Part shown: one piece after another, positions 19,471 through 26,630 of the stretch
Numbering within the stretch: the stretch's first letter is position 1
Layout: every line of letters starts with the position of its first letter
Assembly: GCF_006384975.1 (NCBI RefSeq)
Contig: NZ_CP021645.1
Location: forward strand, 4,740,001 to 4,804,000
Direction of reading: 5' to 3'
Origin: Pseudomonas oryzihabitans
GTDB taxonomy: Bacteria > Pseudomonadota > Gammaproteobacteria > Pseudomonadales > Pseudomonadaceae
DNA: 64,000 bases
Notes under the pieces: model-generated
Seen by the model: the letters and a program-made list of their open reading frames with translations, nothing else
Database searches by the model: none
What the model was told of the DNA's origin: nothing
Made by a program: the position numbers and the translations under genes

Positions 19471-20081
19471 GTCCAGTCGCACACGATGGCACGAAAGAAG
19501 GTGGTGAAGACCTGTTCGACGTCCAGCAGCGGAGCAAAGGTCTGTTCATCCCGCAGGATGTCGGAGAGAGTGCCGAGGAACAGGCTGTGCAGCAGCCGGC
19601 TGGCCAGCTGTGGTGTAACGCCCGGCTGCAGGCGCGCGGCCTGGGCGGTGAAGAGGTCATCGGTGATGCGGATGAATTGCCGCAGGAACTGCAGATCGCG
19701 CTCCTCGGCCTCGCGCAACTCTTCTGTGACTTCGCAGCGGTGCAGCAGGATGGTCATCACCCGCTGCTCGCGGCCAGGGCGAGAAAACTTGGTCAGGCCC
19801 TCCACGCAGAGTTTGTAGAGTCGCTGCAGGCTGTCTTCCTCGCCATCGATGCGCAGACGTTCGGTCAGCTCGTCGGCCGGGATCCTTATCTGGCTAAGCA
19901 TTTCATGGAACAGGTGCGCCTTGTTCTGGAAATGCCAGTACACTGCACCCCGGGTGACCCCGCATTCGCGGGCGATCATTTCCAAGCTGGTACGCGCCAC
20001 GCCATTGGTCAGGAACAGGGCTTCCGCGGCATCGAGAATGGCTTGGCGGGTCTGTTCGGCTTCTTCTTTCGTGCGGCGCAT
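19452..20081 (-). CDS. TetR family repressor, AcrR/TtgR-like
   Basis: A 209-residue regulator. The start (RRTKEEAEQTRQAILDAAEA, then GVARTSLEMIARECGVTRGA, VYWHFQNKAHLFHEML) is the DNA-binding domain of the AcrR/TtgR branch, whose members sense hydrophobic drugs. The C-terminal ligand domain also resembles this branch (LQFLRQFIRITDDLFTA). It is divergent from the Bcr/CflA exporter, with a TtgR-like operator between them, so it most likely represses that exporter and itself. The 3' end overlaps copZ by 19 bases. Confidence 0.9.
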   Translation of the reverse strand: MRRTKEEAEQTRQAILDAAEALFLTNGVARTSLEMIARECGVTRGAVYWHFQNKAHLFHEMLSQIRIPADELTERLRIDGEEDSLQRLYKLCVEGLTKFSRPGREQRVMTILLHRCEVTEELREAEERDLQFLRQFIRITDDLFTAQAARLQPGVTPQLASRLLHSLFLGTLSDILRDEQTFAPLLDVEQVFTTFFRAIVCDWTQPATV

Positions 20082-20137
20082 GGGCGTTCTGACTGGTCAG
20101 TGGGTCTGCCACGCAGTTTAGCGTGCCTCGCCGCTTT

Positions 20138-20157
20138 TACAAACAAGATCGTATGTA
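20138..20157. promoter_or_regulatory. TtgR/AcrR-like operator
   Basis: TACAAAC-N6-GTATGTA is a near-perfect inverted repeat with one mismatch. The sequence TTACAAACAA...ATGTA resembles the known TtgR operator of P. putida. It lies in the 113-base gap between the divergent TetR regulator and the drug exporter, in the right place to repress both. Confidence 0.65.
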
Positions 20158-20194
20158 TCTGCGCGGCACTTCCGCTTCCACCGGATCGGCTTCC

Positions 20195-21367
20195 ATGACC
20201 TTTCGCTTGCTGTTGATTCTCGGGGCCCTCTCGGCCTTCGCTCCCTTCGCCATCGATATGTACCTGCCCAGCTTCCCCTCGCTGGCCCGGTCTTTCGCCA
20301 CCGACATCGAACACGTGCAACTGAGCCTGGCGGTGTATTTCGCCGGTCTGGCCAGCGGCCAGCTCTTCTATGGTCCGCTGGCGGACAGGTTCGGCCGCCG
20401 GTTGCCGCTGTTGATCGGTATCGGCCTGTTCTGCCTGGCGTCGCTGGGCTGTGCCCTGGCGCCGAGCCTGCCCTGGCTGATCGCCGCGCGCTTCGTCCAG
20501 GCCCTGGGCGGCTGTGCCGGCATGGTGATCGCCCGCGCCGTGGTGCGCGACCTCTGCGAGCCGATGGCTGCCGCCCGAGCCTTTTCGCAGATCATGCTGG
20601 TGACCGGCATCGCCCCCATCATCGCGCCCTTCGCCGGCAGCCTATTGCTGACGACCTTTGGCTGGCAGGCGATCTTCGTCAGCCTGGCGCTATTTGCCGC
20701 CGCCTGCGGTACCGCCGTGGCGCTCTGGCTGCCGGAGTCGCTGCCGGCCCATCATCCGCGGCAACCCTTGAGTGGCGCCCTGCGCAACTACCTGCGCCTG
20801 CTGCGTGATCGCACCTTCATCGGCCATACCCTGACCGGCGGCATCGCCATGGCCGGCATGTTCGCCTACATCTCCGGCTCGCCCTTCGTGCTGATCGAAC
20901 TCTATGGCGTGGCGCCCGAGCACTATGGCTGGGTGTTCGGCCTCAATGCCGCCGGTTTCATCCTGCTCGGCCAGCTCAATGCCCGGCTGGTGGTGCGCCA
21001 GGGGCCGGCCTTCTGGCTGCGCCGCGCGGTAGTGGCCTATGCCGCCGCGGGGCTGATCCTGCTGCTGGTCGGGGCCTTCCAGCCCAAGGCGCTGCCGGTG
21101 CTCATGGTCCCGCTGTTCTGCGCCATCGCCCTGCTCGGCGGCATCGTGCCCAACGCCTCGGCCTGCGCTCTGGCCGGGCAGGGCGCCAATGCCGGCAGTG
21201 CTTCGGCACTGATGGGCAGCCTGCAATTCATCCTGGCGGCCCTGGCCTCCAGCAGCGTGGGCGCCCTGCACAATGGCACTGTGGTCCCTATGTGCGCAGT
21301 GCTGGCCCTGTGCGCTGTGTCGAGCGCCCTGCTGGCGCGGTGGACTCAGCAGCGCGTGGTCGCCTGA
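20195..21367 (+). CDS. Bcr/CflA family multidrug MFS exporter
   Basis: A 390-residue, 12-helix drug:proton antiporter of the inner membrane. Bcr/CflA features are the start ILGALSAFAPFAIDMYLPSF, the loop GPLADRFGRRLPLLIG between helices 2 and 3, and RFVQALGGCAGMVIARAVVR in helix 4-5 (motif C region). The ATG at 20195 gives the family N-terminus; the frame runs up to 20123 but the extra residues cover the operator. It is divergent from the TetR gene. Substrates in the family include bicyclomycin, sulfonamides and chloramphenicol; the substrate here is not known. Confidence 0.92.
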   Translation: MTFRLLLILGALSAFAPFAIDMYLPSFPSLARSFATDIEHVQLSLAVYFAGLASGQLFYGPLADRFGRRLPLLIGIGLFCLASLGCALAPSLPWLIAARFVQALGGCAGMVIARAVVRDLCEPMAAARAFSQIMLVTGIAPIIAPFAGSLLLTTFGWQAIFVSLALFAAACGTAVALWLPESLPAHHPRQPLSGALRNYLRLLRDRTFIGHTLTGGIAMAGMFAYISGSPFVLIELYGVAPEHYGWVFGLNAAGFILLGQLNARLVVRQGPAFWLRRAVVAYAAAGLILLLVGAFQPKALPVLMVPLFCAIALLGGIVPNASACALAGQGANAGSASALMGSLQFILAALASSSVGALHNGTVVPMCAVLALCAVSSALLARWTQQRVVA

Positions 21368-21435
21368 GCGAGAGTGGATTTTTCCTGACCAGGCAGGTCA
21401 GATAGGCGAACCCTTCCATTCCCAGGGACGCCGAC

Positions 21436-21822
21436 ATGACCTTCGCCTTCTGGTGCATCTTCCTCGTCTACCTCGTGCCCTATGGCGCGGCCTACTATGC
21501 CAAGTTCAAGGGCTCCGGTTTCACGCCCGACGACAACCGTGACCCCCGCAGTTTCCTTGGCAAGCTGGAAGGTGCCCGGGCGCGGGCCAACGCCGCTCAG
21601 CAGAACGCCTTCGAGATCAATCCGCTGTTCGCCGCGGCAGTCATCGTCGCCCACATCACCGGTGGTGCCGAGCAGGGAACGATCAACTTCTGGGCCTTGC
21701 TCTTCCTGCTCAGTCGCATCGCCTACACCTGGCTGTATATCCGTGATCATGCGACCCGCCGTTCGCTGGTATGGGCCTTTGGCTTCTTCTGCTGCTTCTG
21801 CCTGTTCATCGCGGCAGCCTGA
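21436..21822 (+). CDS. MAPEG family membrane protein
   Basis: A 128-residue protein with four predicted membrane helices. The pattern YAKFKGSGF..DDNRDPRSF, then EGARARANAAQQNAFE and the NPLFAAAVIVA stretch, matches bacterial MAPEG (membrane-associated eicosanoid and glutathione metabolism) proteins. The bacterial members lack a settled role. It follows the exporter gene by 68 bases on the same strand. Confidence 0.88.
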   Translation: MTFAFWCIFLVYLVPYGAAYYAKFKGSGFTPDDNRDPRSFLGKLEGARARANAAQQNAFEINPLFAAAVIVAHITGGAEQGTINFWALLFLLSRIAYTWLYIRDHATRRSLVWAFGFFCCFCLFIAAA

Positions 21823-21910
21823 GTAAGCCAGCGCCAAGCGCCGTCGGTCTTGACCGGCGGCGCCCGCTGCGGCTTCATTAGCGCCCTATCTTTCCCGGCC
21901 GGTCGCCGCC

Positions 21911-22960
21911 ATGACGTCTCCTTCGCCCGCCCAGCAGGTGCTGGCGCACTTCGCTCAACTTGCTCAGACCCGCGGCTACACCCTGGATGCAGCCCAGCAG
22001 GCGGCCGTCGCCCGTTTCGCCAACCTGGCCGACGAACTCCTGCGACCCAGGCTGTTCCGTCGTCAGGCGCCGCGTAGCCTCTATCTCTGGGGACCGGTGG
22101 GGCGTGGCAAGAGCTTCCTGCTGGATGGCTTCTTCGCCGCCCTGCCGTTCACCGAGAAGCGGCGGGTGCATTTTCATGCCTTCTTTCGCGAACTGCACGA
22201 GCGGATGTTCCGTCAACCGCCGGGTGTCGATGCCCTGGCGGCCAGCCTGGACGAGCTGCTGGAAGGTTGCCGGCTGCTGTGCTTCGACGAATTCCACGTG
22301 CACGACATCGGCGATGCCATGCTCATCACCCGATTGTTCAAGGCGCTGTTCAGCCGCGGCGTGGTGCTGATCACCACCTCCAACTATCCACCCGAAGGGC
22401 TGCTGCCCAATCCGCTGTACCACGAGCGCTTCCTGCCGGCGATCCGGCTGATCGAGACGCGCATGGATATCCTTTCGGTGGCCGGGCCCAAGGACTATCG
22501 CAGCGCCAGCCCGGCTGAGCCCGATCCCTTCGGCGTCGGGGCCTATCTCTGGCCGGGCAGCGCCGTCCAGCGTGAGCGCCTGGGGTTGCCGCCGCGTGCC
22601 GAATCGCGAGTGGACGTGCCAGTGGGTCATCGCCATCTTCCGGCCATCAGCGCCGCGGATGGCCTGCTGCAATTCAGCTTCGCCGATCTCTGCGAAGGCC
22701 CTACCGCAGTACTCGACTACCTGACCCTGAGCGAGACCTGGCCGCGTTGGCTGCTCGATGAAGTGCCGCCCCTGCGCGAGGCCAGTCCCGCCGCCCGGCA
22801 GCGTTTCATCAACCTGGTCGACGTGCTCTACGACCGTCGGCTGGCGCTGTTCCTGGTCAGCGCCGCGCCGCTCGACGAGACCCTGGCCGACAGCGATATC
22901 GCCGACATGTCACGCACGCGCAGTCGGTTGTCGCAGCTACGGCAGATCGGACCGGATTAG
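21911..22960 (+). CDS. AFG1-like ATPase (ZapE paralogue)
   Basis: A 349-residue AAA-type P-loop ATPase. Walker A is GPVGRGKS (61-68) and Walker B with the following sensor is CFDEFHVHDIGDAM; later come ITTSNYPPEGLLPNPLYHER and RFLPAIRLIE. These are signatures of the AFG1/ZapE family, whose E. coli member modulates the FtsZ ring and whose mitochondrial members assist protein quality control. Pseudomonads commonly have zapE elsewhere next to rplM, so this may be a second copy; I therefore give no symbol. Its end overlaps the convergent gene at 22957 by four bases. Confidence 0.88.
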   Translation: MTSPSPAQQVLAHFAQLAQTRGYTLDAAQQAAVARFANLADELLRPRLFRRQAPRSLYLWGPVGRGKSFLLDGFFAALPFTEKRRVHFHAFFRELHERMFRQPPGVDALAASLDELLEGCRLLCFDEFHVHDIGDAMLITRLFKALFSRGVVLITTSNYPPEGLLPNPLYHERFLPAIRLIETRMDILSVAGPKDYRSASPAEPDPFGVGAYLWPGSAVQRERLGLPPRAESRVDVPVGHRHLPAISAADGLLQFSFADLCEGPTAVLDYLTLSETWPRWLLDEVPPLREASPAARQRFINLVDVLYDRRLALFLVSAAPLDETLADSDIADMSRTRSRLSQLRQIGPD

Positions 22961-23604
22961 CGCTTCAGGCGCAGCTTGGCACTGTCCAGATGCCAGCGCC
23001 GCTGCTCGGCCGAGGCGCCGTCGACGTCGTTGACCCGGCGTACCTGATAGCTGCCGGTGAAGGTCTGGCGGGTGCCATCGTCTAGCTGGGCCTTCACGGT
23101 CACCGGGACGCTGACGTACAGCGAGCCCGCCGCCCCTTCCACCGGGCCGAGCTGGCCGAGCGTTACCCGCACGCTGCGGGTCTTGGCATAGCCCTGACGG
23201 AATCTCGCGTAGGAGTTACCGGGCTGGCCGTCGTCGCCCCACTGTTGCCAGGCCGTACCGTAGTCCCGGGCATCCAGCGCCCGGTAGTAGCGCTGGACCA
23301 CCGCCGCCGCGGCTTCGGCGCTACTGGGCAGCGGGCCGCAGCCGGACTGCTTGGTCGCTTCGGCATCGCCGAACAGGGCGCAACTACGGGCGATTTCGTT
23401 CTGCAGCAGGGCGCAGCTGTTGGCGGCATTGCAGGGCGGGCGGGTGGCGGGGGAGAGTGCGCGGCAGGTGTCGGCCAGCGCCTGGGCCGGTTGCTGCCCC
23501 AGCTCTTGGGAACAGCTGCGCGGGGCGCGCTCGGCGGAGGCGGCCAGCGCGACCGTGGCGAAGGGCAGGAGCAGCAGGGGACTGCAGAGCAGCCAGCGCG
23601 GCAT
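22957..23604 (-). CDS. Secreted protein, unknown function
   Basis: A 215-residue protein with a signal peptide (WLLCSPLLLLPFATVALAAS). The first mature half has eight cysteines counting from CSQELG to CGPLPS, which could form disulfides in the periplasm. The second half (AAAVVQRYYRALDARDYGTA, YARFRQGYAKTRSVRV) looks like an NTF2/SnoaL-like or DUF4878-like small domain. No specific function is recognised. The gene is convergent with the AFG1-like gene and overlaps it by four bases. Confidence 0.75.
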   Translation of the reverse strand: MPRWLLCSPLLLLPFATVALAASAERAPRSCSQELGQQPAQALADTCRALSPATRPPCNAANSCALLQNEIARSCALFGDAEATKQSGCGPLPSSAEAAAAVVQRYYRALDARDYGTAWQQWGDDGQPGNSYARFRQGYAKTRSVRVTLGQLGPVEGAAGSLYVSVPVTVKAQLDDGTRQTFTGSYQVRRVNDVDGASAEQRRWHLDSAKLRLKR

Positions 23605-23717
23605 GGGCTAGATTCTCCAAGCAAAGGCTCAGCCTAGCAGGCCGGAAGCAAGCCTGAAAAAGACGATTTCTCTTCGGGGCGGTACCGTGGCGGCCAGCGG
23701 CGCCGGCGCTCTCGGCT

Positions 23718-24608
23718 TCACTCCACTGGCTGCTGGTGCAGATGCTCCGACACGGCTTCGGTCAGGCAGCGGCGAAACAGGGCCACCGGCGGCAGGTTGC
23801 GGCCGGCGTGGCGGGTGATGATCTGCAATTCGCGATGGAAGGTGAGGGCGCCGAGCGACAGCCGCCGTACCCGTGGATGCTCCAGCCAGAGGCCGGCGCA
23901 GGGCACCAGGGCTACACCCAGGCCGCGCTCCACCATCTTGACGATGGCGTCGAGTTCGTCGAGTTCGAGCACCTGGCGCACCGTCAGGCGCTGCTCGCGG
24001 AGGAAGGCGCTGACCCGGCGTCCGCCGAAGGAGTGGCGGTCGTAGCGGATGAACGGCTGGGTCTCCAGCAACAGCAGCGGATCGTCGCCCTCCAGATCGG
24101 GCGGGGCGATGAGCACGAAGGGTTCCTGCAGCAGGGCGGTGGCGTGCAGCTCCTTGGGCAACTCGAAGGGCGGGCGGATGAGGATGGCCAGATCCAGTTC
24201 GCCGGCGTCCACCTGGCTGAGCAGGCTGAGCGATACCCCGGGGACCAGGCGCGGTTCCAGTCGCGGCGCGCGCTGGCGCAGCCGCACCAGGGTGCCGGGC
24301 AGGAGGCCGGTCTGGACGCTGGCGATGGCGCCGATGCGCAACTCGCCCTGGATCTCCTCGCCCGCGCCGACCCCGGCCATGCGGCCGTAGGTAGCGAGGA
24401 TCTCCTCGGCCAGCGGCAGGGCCCGGCGGCCGGCGGCATTGAGCAGGGCGCTGCGGCCGTTGCGGTCGAACAGGCTCACGCCCAGGTTCTGTTCCAGCAC
24501 GCGGATCTGGGCGCTCACCGCCGAGGGGGTGAGACCCACGTGCAGGCCCGCCGCGGCGAAACTGCCATGGCGGGCCACGGCGAGAAAGGTCTTGAGTTCG
24601 CGAAGCAT
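23718..24608 (-). CDS. LysR family transcriptional regulator
   Basis: A 296-residue regulator. The N-terminal helix-turn-helix (FLAVARHGSFAAAGLHVGLT, PSAVSAQIRVLEQNLG) and a periplasmic-binding-protein-like effector domain are clear. Starts at 24608 and 24617 are both possible. It is divergent from the VOC gene, and a palindromic region lies between them, the standard arrangement for a LysR regulator and its target. The effector is unknown. Confidence 0.92.
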   Translation of the reverse strand: MLRELKTFLAVARHGSFAAAGLHVGLTPSAVSAQIRVLEQNLGVSLFDRNGRSALLNAAGRRALPLAEEILATYGRMAGVGAGEEIQGELRIGAIASVQTGLLPGTLVRLRQRAPRLEPRLVPGVSLSLLSQVDAGELDLAILIRPPFELPKELHATALLQEPFVLIAPPDLEGDDPLLLLETQPFIRYDRHSFGGRRVSAFLREQRLTVRQVLELDELDAIVKMVERGLGVALVPCAGLWLEHPRVRRLSLGALTFHRELQIITRHAGRNLPPVALFRRCLTEAVSEHLHQQPVE

Positions 24609-24661
24609 GGCGCGCATCTGCCGAAAAAAGGATAGGGCACTGTAGCGAGCCCGGGCGGCGA

Positions 24662-24690
24662 GCGACGAAATTTTCGTTGCTCGCAGGCAA
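24662..24690. promoter_or_regulatory. Candidate LysR operator region
   Basis: Two overlapping dyads lie in the 154-base gap between the LysR and VOC genes: ACGAAA-T-TTTCGT (24664-24676) and TTGC-N6-GCAA (24677-24690), the latter of LysR-box type. They are visible in the sequence; binding is inferred. Confidence 0.45.
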
Positions 24691-24762
24691 GAAAATACGC
24701 TTTATCCACAATAAAACCTGGGGTGAGAATGGCCGAAGCCCCTCCCAACAGGATTCCGCACC

Positions 24763-25188
24763 ATGGCCCTCTCGCCCTTCCACCTCGCCATTCCCGTCTA
24801 TGACCTGGCCGCCACCCGGCATTTCTACGGCGAAGTCTTCGGCCTTGCCGAAGGCCGCTCCAGCGAGCACTGGGTCGATTTCGACTTCTATGGCCACCAG
24901 TTGGTGATCCACGAGCACCCCAAGACCGCCTCCCAGGAAGAGGCCCACACCAACGCCGTGGACGGCCACAACGTGCCGGTGCCGCACTTCGGCATCATCC
25001 TCGGCTGGGACGAGTGGGAGGCCCTGGCCGAGCGTCTGCGGGCGCGGGAGACGAAGTTCGTCATCGAGCCCTATATCCGCTTCAAGGGCCAGGTAGGCGA
25101 GCAGGCCACCATGTTCCTCTTCGACCCCTGCGGCAACGCCTTGGAGTTCAAGGCGTTCAAGGACATGAGCCAGTTGTTCGCCAAGTAG
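24763..25188 (+). CDS. VOC (glyoxalase/dioxygenase) family protein
   Basis: A 141-residue single-domain member of the vicinal oxygen chelate superfamily. The start [20 protein letters not shown] supplies a metal-ligand histidine (residue 7), and [13 protein letters not shown] near the end supplies the metal-ligand glutamate. The middle carries [14 protein letters not shown]. Family members include glyoxalases, dioxygenases and resistance proteins; the substrate is not evident. It is divergent from the LysR gene, probably its regulator. Confidence 0.88.
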   Translation: MALSPFHLAIPVYDLAATRHFYGEVFGLAEGRSSEHWVDFDFYGHQLVIHEHPKTASQEEAHTNAVDGHNVPVPHFGIILGWDEWEALAERLRARETKFVIEPYIRFKGQVGEQATMFLFDPCGNALEFKAFKDMSQLFAK

Positions 25189-25276
25189 GGCGTTCGGCGG
25201 GTCTTGTGGCGAGAAACCTAGGCAAAAGGCCCGTCAGCGGCCATTCTTGGTTCTCGCCTGTCGCCCGGTTGCCGTC

Positions 25277-26575
25277 ATGAATGCCCGCCAGCCCTTTCTT
25301 GATCCCTATCACCAGACCATCCGCCAGCTGTCCGACCGCATCGTCGCGGCCCAGGCGCCAATTCGCATCCTCGATGCGGTGAAGTGGGACGACGGGGTGC
25401 GTCAGGGCTTCCTGGACGGCAAGGGCAAGCGGCTGCCAGCGGTGGATCGCGCCTTCTACGAGAGTCGCCCGCTGGGCTTCGATGGCGATGCGCTCAAGGG
25501 CGAATTCCAGCACATCGAGCGAGAGGTCACCCGCCAGCTCGGCCAGTTCAATCCGGTCGGGCAGATCATGAGGCGCATGTGCCGCGAGTACCGCATGGTG
25601 ATCCGCATGCTGCAGGCGCGTGGCACGCCGGACTTCGGGCTGATCTCCCAGGAACTCTATGGTGCGGCTTCGGACGCCTTCCACGCCGGCGATCCGACCC
25701 TCGCCGACCTCGGCATGATGATGTCCAGCTACCTGGACAACATCGCCCATCGCGGCGCCCTGGAAGACGAGCCCAAGACCCTGACCGCCAAGGATGCGGT
25801 GCCCATCCTGCAGGCACGGCTGAACCAGGTGTTCGGCGAGACCGAGGGGACCATCCGGGTATTCGAGTCCGACGGTATCGTCGCCGACGCGGCGGCGGGC
25901 GCCGACTACATCAAGGTGCGCGCCGATGCCCTGTTCAACGAGCGCGACGTGCGCGCCCTGGAGGTCCACGAGGGGCTGGTGCATGTCGGCACCACCCTCA
26001 ACGGCCAGAACCAGCCTATCTGCACCTTCCTGGCCAAGGGCCCGCCATCCTCCACCGTGACCCAGGAAGGCCTGGCCATCCTCATGGAGGTGATCGCCTT
26101 CGCCTCCTATCCGACCCGGCTGCGCAAGCTGACCAACCGCACCCGCGCCATCCACCTGGCCGAGGACGGCGCCGATTTCCTCGACGTCTTCCGCTTCTTC
26201 CAGGAGCAGGGCTACGACCTGGAGTCGGGCTACCAGAACGCCAGCCGGGTGTTCCGTGGCTCGACGCCGACGGGGCTGCCTTTCACCAAGGACCTGTCCT
26301 ATCTCAAGGGCTTCATCCTCATCTACAACTACATCCAGCTGGCGGTGCGCAAGGGCAAGCTGGAGCAGATCCCGCTGCTGTTCTGCGGCAAGACCACCCT
26401 GGAAGACATGCGCATCCTGCGCCAGCTCGTCGACGAGGGCGTGGTGGTGCCGCCCAAGTACCTGCCTGCGCAATTCCAGGATCTGAATGCCCTGGCGGCC
26501 TGGATGTGCTTCTCCAACTTCCTCAATCACCTGAGCCTGGATCGGATCGAGGCGGACTACGCCAACATCCTCTGA
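25277..26575 (+). CDS. DUF1704 protein, metallopeptidase-like (QEGLA motif, TIGR02421 type)
   Basis: A 432-residue protein of the family annotated as flavohemoglobin expression-modulating QEGLA motif protein. The defining TQEGLA is at 262-267. A second motif, HEGLVH (231-236), fits the HExxxH zinc site of the DUF1704 family, whose animal members (MATCAP) are tyrosine carboxypeptidases; the glutamate of QEGLA, about 30 residues on, would be the third ligand. So a zinc peptidase is a reasonable inference, with unknown substrate. The ATG at 25277 is preferred over an in-frame start at 25247. It follows the VOC gene by 88 bases and ends at a strong terminator. Confidence 0.88.
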   Translation: MNARQPFLDPYHQTIRQLSDRIVAAQAPIRILDAVKWDDGVRQGFLDGKGKRLPAVDRAFYESRPLGFDGDALKGEFQHIEREVTRQLGQFNPVGQIMRRMCREYRMVIRMLQARGTPDFGLISQELYGAASDAFHAGDPTLADLGMMMSSYLDNIAHRGALEDEPKTLTAKDAVPILQARLNQVFGETEGTIRVFESDGIVADAAAGADYIKVRADALFNERDVRALEVHEGLVHVGTTLNGQNQPICTFLAKGPPSSTVTQEGLAILMEVIAFASYPTRLRKLTNRTRAIHLAEDGADFLDVFRFFQEQGYDLESGYQNASRVFRGSTPTGLPFTKDLSYLKGFILIYNYIQLAVRKGKLEQIPLLFCGKTTLEDMRILRQLVDEGVVVPPKYLPAQFQDLNALAAWMCFSNFLNHLSLDRIEADYANIL

Positions 26576-26578
26576 CAA

Positions 26579-26610
26579 GCAAAAGCCCCGGCGGACCGGG
26601 GCTTTTGCTA
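26579..26610. terminator. Bidirectional terminator
   Basis: Perfect 13-base stem GCAAAAGCCCCGG / CCGGGGCTTTTGC with a four-base loop. It lies between the convergent DUF1704 (+) and FtsH-like (-) genes and can serve both. Confidence 0.93.
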
Positions 26611-26630
26611 GCAGCTAAGCAGCGCTGGAA

